Assembly: GCA_029582265.1 (NCBI GenBank)
Contig: CM055828.1
Span: 1,178,001-1,242,000, forward strand
Direction: 5' to 3'
DNA: 64,000 nucleotides
From: Zoroaster sp. YZ-2022
Taxonomy: Eukaryota > Echinodermata > Asteroidea > Forcipulatida > Zoroasteridae
The position numbers were made by a program, and so were the translations under genes. Under the pieces are notes generated by a model. The model did not search any database. It was given only the letters and a program-made list of their open reading frames with translations, and was not told the DNA's origin. Below, in pieces: positions 17,701 to 27,785 of this stretch (its first letter is position 1; every line of letters starts with the position of its first letter).

Positions 17701-20700
17701 TAATTTTATGGAAATAATTACAAGGCTTACCCTTGTGATTTTGTGAAATAATTATAACACCCCTTGTAATTTTTGTGAAATAATTACAAGCTTACCCTTG
17801 TGATTTTTGGGAAATAATTACAAAGGCTTACCCTTGTGATTTTATGGAAATAATTACAAACTTACCCCTTGTGATTTTTGTGAAATAATTACAAGGCTTA
17901 CCCATGTAATTTTTGTGAAATAATTACAAGGCTTACCCTGTGATTTTTGTGAAATAATTACAAGGCTTACCCTTGTAATTTTTGTGAAATAATTATAAGG
18001 CTTACCCATTGTAATTTTGGGGAAATAATTACAAAGGCTTACCCCTTGTGATTTTATGGAAATAATTACAAAGGCTTACCCCCAGGATTTTTGTGAAATA
18101 ATTACAAGGCTTACCAGGTAATTTTGGGAGAAAAATATTAGGCTTACCCCGAAATAATTAAGCTTACCCTTGTGATTTTGTGGAAATAATTTAATAAACA
18201 AGGCTTTTATTTTTGTGAAATAATTACAAGGCTTACCCATTGAAATAATTTTTTGGGGAAATAATTACAAGGCTTACCCCTTGTGATTTTTTGGGAAATA
18301 ATTACAAGGCTTACCCTTGTGATTTAGTGAAATAATTACAAGGCTTACCCTTGTGATTTTTTTGAAATAATTATAAAATTTAATTTTTTGAAATAATTAA
18401 GGCTTACCCATTGTAATTTATGGAAATAATTACAAAGCTTACCTTTTGTATTTTTTGGGAAATAATTACAAGGCCCCTTGTAATTTTGGGAGAAATAATT
18501 ACAAGGCTTACCCCTTGTGATTTTTTGTGAAATAATTACAAGGCTTACCCCCATGTATTTTTGGGAAATAATTACAAGGCTTACCCATCGTGATTTTATC
18601 GAAATATTTCCAAATCTTCCCCCCCTGTGATTTTTGTGTAATAATTAAAATGCTTAACCCTTGTAATTTTGGGTGAAATAATTACAAGGCTTACCCATTG
18701 TAATTTTTGGGAAATAATTACAAAGGCTTACCCTTGTGATTTTATGGAAATAATTACAAGGCTTACCCCTTGTGATTTTTGTGAAATAATTACAAGGCTT
18801 ACCCCATTGTAATTTTGTGAAATAATTACAAGGCTTACCCCTTATGATTTTTTGGGGAAATAATTACAAGGCTTACCCCTTGTGATTTTTGTGAAATAAT
18901 TACAAGGCTTACCCCTTGTGATTTTTTGGAAAATAATTACAAGGCTTAGCCCTTGTGAATTGTGAAATAATTACAAGGCTTACCCTGTGATTTTATGGAA
19001 ATAATTACAAAGCTTACCCCCTTGTGATTTTGTGAAATAATTATAATTACAAGGCCACCCATTTTAATTTTTGGGGAAATAATTCCAAAGCTTACACCTT
19101 GTGATTTTTGTGAAATAATTACAAGGCTTACCCCTTGTGATTTTTGGGGAAATAATTACAAGGCTTACCCCTTGTGATTTTTGGGGAAATAATTTTATGG
19201 AAATAATTACAAGGCTTACCCCTTGTGATTTTTGTGAAATAATTACAAGGCCCCTTAATGATTTTTGTGAAATAATTATACAGGCACCCATTGTGATTTT
19301 GTGAAATAATTACAAGGCTTACCCTTGTGATTTTATGGAAATAATTACAAGCTTACCCCTTGTGATTTTTGTGGAAATAATTACAAGGCTTACCTTGTAA
19401 TTTTGGGAGAAATAATTACAAGGCTTACCCCTTGTGATTTTTGGGAAATAATTACAAGGCTTACCCCTTGTGATTTTTTGGGAAATAATTACAAGGCTTA
19501 CCCCTTGTGATTTTTGTGAAATAATTACAAGGCTTACCCCTTGTGATTTTTTTGAAATAATTACAAGGCTTACCCCTTGTGATTTTATGGAAATAATTAC
19601 AAAGCTTACCCCCTTGTGATTTTTGTGAAATAATTACAAGGCTTACCCCTTGTGATTTTTTGGGAAATAATTACAAGGCTTACCCCTTGTGATTTTTGGG
19701 AAATAATTACAAGGCTTACCCCTTGTGATTTTTGGGGAAATAATTTTATGGAAATAATTACAAGGCTTACCCCTTGTGATTTTTGTGAAGTAATTATAAG
19801 GCGTACCCCTTTTAATTTTTGTGAAATAATTATAAGGCTTACCCATTGTAATTTTTGGGGAAATAATTACAAGGCTTACCCCTTGTGATTTTATGGAAAT
19901 AATTACAAAGATTATGTGAAATAATTACAAGGCTTACCCATTGTAATTTTGGGAGAAATAATTACAAGGCTTACCCCTTGTGATTTTTTGGGAAATAATT
20001 ACAAGGCTTACCCCTTGTGATTTTATGGAAATAATTACAAAGCTTACCCCCTTGTGATTTTTGTGAAATAATTACACCTTTGTGATTTTATGGAAATAAT
20101 TACAAAGGCTTACCCCTTGTGATTTTAGGAAATAATTACAAGGCTTACCCTTTGATTTTTTTTGGGGAAATAATTACAAGGCTTACCCCTTGTGATTTTT
20201 GGGGAAATAATAAGCATTTGTGATTTTTTGTGAAATAATTACAAGGCTTACCCATTGTAATTTTATGGAAATAATTACAAGGCTTACCCATTGTAATTTT
20301 TGTGAAATAATTACAAGGCTTACCCATTGTAATTTTGGGAGAAATAATTACAAGGCTTACCCCTTGTGATTTTTTGGGAAATAATTGGGAAATAATTACA
20401 AGGCTTACCCCTTGTGATTTTGTGAAATAATTACAAACTTACCCCTTGTGATTTTTATGGGAAATAATTACAAACACCCCTTGTGATTTTTGTGAAATAA
20501 TTACAAAGCTTACCTATTGATTTTTGGGAGAAATAATTACAAGGCTTACCACTTGTGATTTTTTGGGAAATAATTACAAGGCTTACCCTGTGATTTTTGG
20601 AAATAATTACAAGGCTTACCCCTTGTGATTTTTGGGAAATAATTACAAGGCTTACCCTTGTGATTTTTGAAATAATTACAAAGCTTACCCCTTGTGATTT

Positions 20701-23202
20701 TAGGAAAAAAATTACAAAGCCTACCCCTTGTGATTTTTGGGAAATAATTACAAGGCTTACCCCAGATTTTTGGAAATAATTACAAGGCTTACCCTTGTGA
20801 TTTTGAAATAATTACAAGGCTTACCCCTGTGATTTTTGGGAAATAATTATACTTATGATTTTTGAAATAATTACAAGGCTTTACCTTGATTTTATGGAAA
20901 TAATTACAAAGCTTCCCCCTTGATTTTTGAAATAATGACAAGGCTTACCCATTGTAATTTGGGGAAATAAGTTTTAGGGAAATAATTACAAGGCTTACCC
21001 CTTGTGATTTTATGGAAATAATTACAAGGCTTACCCCTTTTAATTTTTGTGAAGTAATTATAAGGCTTACCCATTGCAATTTTTGTGAAATAATTACAAG
21101 GCTTACCCATTGTAATTTTTGTGAAGTAATTACAAGGCTTACCCCTTGTGATTTTAGTGAAATAATTACAAGGCTTACCCCTTGTGATTTTTGGGGAAAT
21201 AATTACAAGGCTTACCCCTTGTGATTTTTGTGAAATAATTACAAGGCTTACCCCTTGTGATTTTTTTGAAATAATTATAAGGCGTACCCCTTATGATTTT
21301 TTTGAAATAATTACAAGGCTTACCCCTTGTGATTTTTGTGAAATAATTACAAGGCTTACCCCTTGTGATTTTTGGGGAAATAATTACAAGGCTTACCCCT
21401 TGTGATTTTGGGGGAAATAATTTTATGGAAATAATTACAAGGCTTACCCCTTGTGATTTTTGTGAAATAATTATAAGGCGTACCCCTTTTAATTTTTATG
21501 AAATAATTATAAGGCGTACCCCTTATGATTTTTTTGAAATAATTACAAGGCTTACCCCTTGTGATTTTATGGAAATAATTACAAAGCTTACCCCCTTGTG
21601 ATTTTTGTGAAATAATTACAAGGCTTACCCATTGTAATTTTGGGGGAAATAATTACAAGGCTTACCCCTTGTGATTTTTGGGGAAATAATTACAAGGCTT
21701 ACCCTTGAATTTTAGAAATAATTACAAGGCTTACCCCTTGTGAATTTTGTGAAATAATTATAAGGCGTACCCCTTATGATTTTTTTGAAATAATTACAAG
21801 GCTTACCCCTTGTGATTTTATGGAAATAATTACAAAGCTTACCCCCTTGTGATTTTTGTGAAATAATTACAAGGCTTACCCATTGTAATTTTGGGGGAAA
21901 TAATTACAAGGCTTACCCCTTGTGATTTTTGGGGAAATAATTTTATGGAAATAATTACAAGGCTTACCCATTGTAATTTTGGGGGAAATAATTACAAGGC
22001 TTACCCCTTGTGATTTTATGGAAATAATTACAAAGCTTACCCCCTTGTGATTTTTGTGAAATAATTACAAGGCTTACCTATTGTAATTTTGGGAGAAATA
22101 ATTACAAGGCTTACCACTTGTAATTTTATGGAAATAATTACAAGGCTTACCCCTTGTGATTTTATGGAAATAATTACAAAGCTTACCCCCTTGTGATTTT
22201 TGTGAAATAATTACAAGGCTTACCCCTTGTGATTTTTTGGGAAATAATTACAAGGCTTACCCCTTGTGATTTTTGGGAAATAATTACAAGGCTTACCCCT
22301 TGTGATTTTTTGGGAAATAATTACAAGGCTTACCCCTTGTGATTTTTGTGAAATAATTATAAGGCGTACCCCTTATGATTTTTGTGAAATAATGACAAGG
22401 CTTACCCATTGTAATTTTGGGAGAAATAAGTACAAGGCTTACCCCTTCTGATTTTTTGGGAAATAATTACAAGGCTTACCCCTTGTGATTTTATGGAAAT
22501 AATTACAAGGCTTACCCCTTTTAATTTTTGTGAAATAATTATAAGGCTTACCCATTGTAATTTTGGGGGAAATAATTACAAGGCTTACCCCTTGTGATTT
22601 TTGTGAAATAATTACAAGGCTTACCCCTTGTGATTTTTGGGGAAATAATTACAAAGCTTACCCCTTGTGATTTTTGTGAAATAATTACAAGGCTTACCCC
22701 TTGTGATTTTTTGTGAAATAATTACAAGGCTTACCCCTTGTGATTTTTGTGAAATAATTATAAGGCGTACCCCTTATGATTTTTGTGAAATAATGACAAG
22801 GCTTACCCATTGTAATTTTGGGAGAAATAAGTACAAGGCTTACCCCTTCTGATTTTTTGGGAAATAATTACAAGGCTTACCCCTTGTGATTTTATGGAAA
22901 TAATTACAAGGCTTACCCCTTTTAATTTTTGTGAAATAATTATAAGGCTTACCCATTGTAATTTTGGGGGAAATAATTACAAGGCTTACCCCTTGTGATT
23001 TTTGTGAAATAATTACAAGGCTTACCCCTTGTGATTTTTGGGGAAATAATTACAAAGCTTACCCCTTGTGATTTTTGTGAAATAATTACAAGGCTTACCC
23101 GTTGTGATTTTTGGGGAAATAATTTTATAGAAATAATTACAAGGCTTACCCCTTGTGATTTTATGGAAATAATTACAAAGCTTACCCCCTTGTAATTATT
23201 TC
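8752..23202 (+). repeat. 36-bp satellite array, about 400 units (14.45 kb)
   Basis: Tandem repeats of a 36-bp unit built around ACAAGGCTTACCCCTTGT, in which ACAAGG and CCTTGT are complementary (6-bp stem, 6-base loop). This is preceded by AATAATTA and followed by a T-rich stretch with GTG or GGG variants. Units with an extra TTTTATGGAAATAATT segment recur. Higher-order repetition is visible: a 66-codon stretch at 8888 recurs identically at 9596 (708-bp offset), one at 12311 recurs at 12581 (270 bp), and one at 11186 recurs almost unchanged at 13612. About 17.1-18.7 kb and 20.0-21.0 kb are more diverged. Since 36 is divisible by three, open frames of 60-80 codons arise by chance; I do not consider them coding. 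Confidence 0.95.
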
Positions 23203-23299
23203 TTCCTTTTAAATAAATAAATACAAATTACGAGGGGTAGTGCATCTTTTAAACAAGATGCATTTAAAATAAATTATTTTAGTTAAATAAAATTTCTGC

Positions 23300-23606
23300 A
23301 GAAAGTTAGTCAGAGTGACGACCAGGCATTGGGGAGCGTTAAATCTTCTAGGCGAACCCAGCGTGATAACCTCCTTAGCACCCTTCTGGGGGGTAACTAT
23401 CCCCCGGTCCCTCCTTGTCCTTTCCCGCCCCCTTTGTCCACCATCCACTCTTTTGGGGGAGAGACATGACGGTCCCCAAGCCATTGCTGTAGCCAACAGC
23501 TGTCATGTCCCTATGTATCAGGAGCTGGAATTGAACCCGAGCGTCCCAACTCTGGAATGCCCGCAATTGAACAAACCAGCGGCTAAGTGACTGAGCCACG
23601 AAGCCC
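23300..23606 (-). mobile_element. tRNA-derived SINE
   Basis: On the minus strand it begins near 23606 with an A-box-like GTGGCTCAGTCACTTAGCC (23581-23599), followed about 45 bases later by a B-box-like GGTTCAATTCC (23527-23537). This is the layout of an internal RNA polymerase III promoter from a tRNA-derived head. The body is GC-rich compared with its surroundings. The 3' end is unclear, somewhere near 23300. Open frames here in both directions (23209-23599) are shadows of this repeat. Confidence 0.6.
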
Positions 23607-23706
23607 CGTTGGTATTTGAAACTGTAATTTAATCTACTTAAATAACAGTGTCATTGCATACGGAAGCGTATAGCTGCCAACATAAAAATAAATTTTCCTC
23701 CCAATT

Positions 23707-23811
23707 AAGTCGTACGTACGAGATAATAAGTCGTACGTACGAGATAATAAGTCGTACGTACGAGATACTAAGTCGTACGTACGAGATACTAAGTCGTACG
23801 TACGAGATAAT
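23707..23811. repeat. 21-bp palindromic minisatellite, 5 copies
   Basis: Five tandem 21-bp units, each containing the 12-bp perfect palindrome TCGTACGTACGA, in the left arm of the inner palindrome. The inverted counterpart at 25014-25311 has about 14 copies. Confidence 0.95.
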
Positions 23812-24104
23812 AGTCTTACTGCAAGACATTCCTTTTTTTTTCGTGGTCGCTAGAGGGGGCTGTTTGTGCGCTTGACTTTTACTAGTAGTAAATAATGATG
23901 GTGCAAACCCATTCAGTGACACCACTTCTTCGTTGACTTTTGTTTTTGTTTTCCAAGATGTATTTGTCATACAAATTGAAATACAGTGAATCCGTATTTG
24001 ACTATTTCCAAAATTTGTCAATTTGACAATGAGTTTTGTGGGAATAGTAGGCTTTTTTGTATGAACGTACCAATAATGACCGATTGGTCAAATTGGGGAA
24101 TATG

Positions 24105-24690
24105 TAAAAGAGACAGGATATTTGAGAAAATTGCTCTGGGTAAAGGTTTAAACTTCGTTCCAACCCTGCTAAACCAACCCGTTCTACTCTCCTGAGTGAT
24201 ATAAATATCTTCCAAAGAAGAACGAGAATTGCATAACCAATGCTTAACTATACTTCCAAAAACCCACTGGCAAATCTAGCCAAACCCATTCAAAAGGTAA
24301 ACAATAACATGGAAGTACCACTGGTTTTCTCAACCACATATAATCCGTTCGTTAACCACAACGATTTGAATCAAGCAATAAACAAACACTGGCCTCTGAG
24401 ACAACAAAACCAACAACCCTCGGAAATATTTCCGAAACAACCCTTTGTTGCATTCAGAAAGGCCTAAATGTTTTACTTTCCTTATTAGAGGAACAAATCA
24501 CATAAAAACAACGAACTCTCTCACTCAAACAAAACAAAACGGACATATTACAATTGTTTGGAAAGAACATCAATTCAATGTCTTATCTAAAAATAAGACA
24601 GGAGACCACCAGGCTCATTAATTTGAACCATTACATGCAACTGATGATTGCCGAGTAAGGCATGAAAGCTTAGCTATTGCTACTAAAGGA
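24105..24690 (+). pseudogene. remnant of a Penelope-like retroelement ORF
   Basis: The core between the two inverted arms carries broken reading frames that resemble Penelope-like elements. The first is EKIALGKGLNFVPT, like the N-terminal part, which hits a stop at 24193-24195. Continuing in another frame gives SDINIFQRRTRIA. From about 24310 comes VPLVFSTTYNPFVNHNDLNQ followed by KHWPL and FPKQPFVAFRKA, which resembles the region after the reverse transcriptase (before the GIY-YIG part) in such elements. The RT domain itself and its YxDD motif are absent, so this is an internally deleted, frameshifted fragment. It is bounded by inverted arms, an arrangement seen in Penelope-like elements. 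Family assignment is from remembered motifs. Confidence 0.5.
24641..24680 (+). ncRNA. hammerhead-like core in the Penelope-like remnant
   Basis: CTGATGA at 24641-24647, then a stem II candidate TGCC (49-52) / GGCA (59-62) with loop GAGTA, then GAAA at 24664-24667. The next bases, GC...GC then TA, could form a short stem III and an NUH site. I could not find a convincing stem I, so activity is doubtful. Confidence 0.35.
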
Positions 24691-25013
24691 TCTGAAAAAA
24701 TATCCTGTCTCTTTTACACATTCCCCCAATTTGACCAATCGGTCATTATTGGTACGTTCATACAAAAAAGCCTACTATTCCCACAAAACTCATTGTCAAA
24801 TTGACAAATTTTGGAAATAGTCAAATACGGATTCACTGTATTTCAATTTGCATGACACATACATCTTGGAAAACAAAAACAAAAGTCAACGAAGATGTGG
24901 TGTCACTGAATGGGTTTGCACCATCATTATTTACTACTAGTAAAAGTCAAGCGCACAAACAGCCCCCTCTAGCGACCACGAAAAAAAAAGGAATGTCTTG
25001 CAGTAAGACTATT

Positions 25014-25311
25014 ATCTCGTACGTACGACTTAATTATCTCGTACGTACGACTTAATTATCTCGTACGTACGACTTAGTATCTCGTACGTACGACTTAGTA
25101 TCTCGTACGTACGACTTAGTATCTCGTACGTACGACTTATTATCTCGTACGTACGACTTATTATCTCGTACGTACGACTTAGTATCTCGTACGTACGACT
25201 TAGTATCTCGTACGTACGACTTAGTATCTCGTACGTACGACTTAGTATCTCGTACGTACGACTTATTATCTCGTACGTACGACTTATTATCTCGTACGTA
25301 CGACTTAATTG
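25014..25311. repeat. 21-bp palindromic minisatellite, about 14 copies
   Basis: Inverted counterpart of 23707-23811, with the same TCGTACGTACGA core. Variation between units is limited to the bases after the palindrome (TTATTA, TTAGTA, TTAATT). Confidence 0.95.
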
Positions 25312-25546
25312 GGAGGAAAATTTATTTTTATGTTGGCAGCTATACGCTTCCGTAATTGCACAATACAAGAAAAAATAAGAAAAAAAATAGAGCTGCTGAG
25401 TGTGTTTCGAACCTGGGTCTGCGCGACTGAAACCGTACGTCTTCGCATTACGCTACGGATTCATCTGACAATCAAAAAGAAATATTAACTATTTCAAGCC
25501 GTGCACTGAATATGGAACAGAAACTACAAATATTACCTACAAGTGT

Positions 25547-25985
25547 TAAGCCTTGTAATTATTTCCCTAAAATAACAAGGTGTAGCTTTGTAATTATTTC
25601 CCAAAAAATCACAAGGGGTAATCTTATAATTATTTCCCTAAAATCACAAGGGGGTAAGCTTTATAATTATTGCCCAAAAAATCACAAGGGGTAATCTTGT
25701 AATTATTTCCCTAAAATCACAAGGGGTAGGCCTTATAATTATTTCACAAAAATCACAAGGGGTAAGCCTTGTAATTATTTCCCATAAAAACCACAATGGG
25801 TAAGCCTTGTAATTATTTCCATAAAATCACAAGGGGTAAGCCTTGTAATTATTTCCATAAAATCACATGGGTAAGCCTTGTAATTATTTCACAAAAAATC
25901 ACAAGGGGTAAGCCTTGTTATTATTTCCCCAAAAAATCACAAGGGGTAGCCTTGTAATTATTTCACAAAACAAGACTTGCAAATA
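25547..25985 (-). repeat. 36-bp satellite, inverted block (right)
   Basis: About 12 copies of the 36-bp unit in opposite orientation to the main block (CCTTGTAATTATTTCC on the plus strand). They end just before the terminal segment with GACGGAAGAGTCGCG. Confidence 0.9.
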
Positions 25986-26022
25986 TGACGGAAGAGTCGC
26001 GATATTTTATCAAATATACTCA

Positions 26023-26920
26023 AGCGAGATAGGCTAAATAATTGCAGTTAAACAAAGGAGGGGTTGACCAAAAACCCAATATTTCTTAAAAGTTTTCAAG
26101 CAAAAAGGTAGATAAAAATTCAAGCTAGATGGAAATAAAGCAGATGAAAAGCGTGAGCTAATGTCTGACAATTCTTTAACATGAAACAATCAATTATTTT
26201 TGAAAATTACAACTGTTAAAATATATAATTTATATGTAATATATGCAATATTTAAATGACTAAAAACGGCAACAGATTAAATGATTAGACAAATTTGTAT
26301 TTATTTGTGGTCAAATACTTCTGTTACAATCAATTCAGATAAGCAATTAACGAGAATTTTGTATATCTCCATCCTACAAAAAGACAAACTTTTTAATTGC
26401 AAATGTCCGGTTGAATATTAGTTTTTATTACAAATACATAAGTACAAGTATAAGTTTACATCAGTAAAAAATATTACATTTCAGTGAAAGGTTTATTTAA
26501 AAATATCATAACTTGAGATAAAATCTTATTCTAGTGAGTATTTCCAACATGACTAATAAAAACCGAGCAGTTTTTGCTGATTACTTCTTTAATTCGACAT
26601 AACAAAAATTATACAAACAGTTTTGCTGTCAATAATAAAGGAAATAATAAAGTTGGTTGTCATACCAAATTTGATTCACAACTAGACACAATCTTCTTTT
26701 AAATAAATATAAACGATGTGAAACAGAATAGTCTGACCAAATGGACATGAAAATCATGTTTCTGAGAATAGAAATTAAAAAAGAATAACTCCCTTTTTAT
26801 TGACTTTATTCAAGGAATTTAAGTAATGAATTGTCTACTAAAGTTTTAATTTATTTTGATAGGGGCATCAGCTGAAAACACTGTAAAACAAAGGTCCTAG
26901 GACATATTAAAATTATTAGT
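26023..26920. other. AT-rich intergenic, no gene seen
   Basis: Very AT-rich sequence between the satellite composite and the 27-bp minisatellite. No ORF, splice pattern or RNA gene was recognised. Confidence 0.5.
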
Positions 26921-27530
26921 AATCCATACATCATGTATATTATTTATAATCCACACATCATGTACATTATTTGTAATCCACACATCATGTACATTATTTG
27001 TAATCCACACATCATGTACATTATTTATAATCCACACATCATGTACATTATTTGTAATCCACACATCATGTACATTATTTGTAATCCACACATCATGTTC
27101 ATTATTTGTAATCCACACATCATGTACATTATTTGTAATCCACACATCATGTTCATTATTTGTAATCCACACATCATGTTCATTATTTGTAATCCACACA
27201 TCATGTTCATTATTTGTAATCCACACATCATGTACATTATTTGTAATCCACACATCATGTTCATTATTTATAATCCACACATCATGTACATTATTTGTAA
27301 TCCACACATCATGTTCATTATTTGTAATCCACACATCATGTTCATTATTTGTAATCCACACATGTTCATTATTTGTAATCCACACATCATGTTCATTATT
27401 TGTAATCCACACATGTTCATTATTTGTAATCCACACATCATGTACATTATTTGTAATCCACACATCATGTTCATTATTTGTAATCCACACATCATGTTCA
27501 TTATTTGTAATCCACACATCATGTACATTT
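26921..27530. repeat. 27-bp minisatellite, about 22 copies
   Basis: Tandem units containing CACACATCATGTACATTATT, with variants TTC for TAC and two or more 24-bp units that lack CAT. The array starts about 250 bp downstream of the PIGA stop codon. Long frames on both strands (about 200 codons) come purely from the period being a multiple of three. Confidence 0.97.
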
Positions 27531-27785
27531 GTCTGTAATAATTAGCACCAATATATTAAAGCAGAAAAAAGGAAAACTGGAAATAAGTCACTATTTTCCA
27601 CACAAGTTAATAAATCAGTTTGAAATGTATTTTGTATTCTTTCAAGGAATAAAAAGACGACAAGCTTTTCTGTGCATCATTGGTCGGTGACAAACATTAT
27701 GGCATGAAAAATGCCCCTACAGATGGCATCTATTGAAAATTGCCTGTACAAGTTTGGTGAGATTCTCATATCTAAGACGAGTACT

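Larger units (their letters stand above)
8718..23656. mobile_element. 14.9-kb unit with 30-bp terminal inverted repeats
   Basis: The left end 8718-8747 (starting CAATGACACTG) and right end 23627-23656 (ending CAGTGTCATTG) are inverted repeats matching at 29 of 30 positions. On either side, the surrounding palindromic element resumes: TTGTATTGCGCAAT on the left and TACGGAAGCGTATAGCTGCC on the right. These are contiguous in the uninterrupted opposite arm near 25345-25370, which marks this unit as an insertion. It contains the 36-bp satellite block and a tRNA-derived SINE and no recognisable protein gene. The exact target duplication could not be settled by eye. Confidence 0.65.
23657..25357. 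repeat. inverted arms around the Penelope-like core
   Basis: The left arm (about 23657-24130) and right arm (about 24693-25357) are near-identical inverted copies. They cover the GAAGCGTATAGCTGCC end, the 21-bp array, the CTAGAGGGGGCTGTTTGTGCG segment and the AGACAGGATATTT inner end. Length differs mainly because the 21-bp array has 5 versus 14 copies. Open frames over the arms (for example 23638-24021 minus and 25030-25368 minus) are products of the array. Confidence 0.85.
8369..26022. mobile_element. composite palindromic element carrying satellite DNA
   Basis: The two ends are inverted copies of each other. A segment with GACTCTTCCGTCATATTT is at about 8545-8565 and, inverted, at about 25985-26005. 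A second with TTGAAATAGTTAATATT and GATTGTCAGATGAAT is at about 8605-8650 and, inverted, at 25455-25500; it carries a B-box-like GGTTCGAAAC at 8671-8680. The inner arms 23657-24130 and 24693-25357 are also inverted copies. Read outside in, the arms collapse to one palindromic element. Its left arm is interrupted at 8718-23656 by a separate unit carrying the big satellite block. Short satellite pieces also occur at 8369-8520 and 25547-25985. No complete transposase or reverse transcriptase is present. Confidence 0.6.

Noticed and set aside
8888..23100. Many 60-80 codon frames on both strands with repeats such as EIITRLTPCDF
   Set aside because: They follow from a 36-bp period divisible by three. 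They stop wherever a unit varies, have no promoter or splice context, and appear on both strands.
8752..23202. CRISPR-like regular repeats
   Set aside because: Units are directly tandem with no unique spacers, no cas genes are present, and the genome is eukaryotic.
26897..27538. 200-codon frames over the 27-bp array on both strands
   Set aside because: Artefacts of the repeat period; several frames are open at once.
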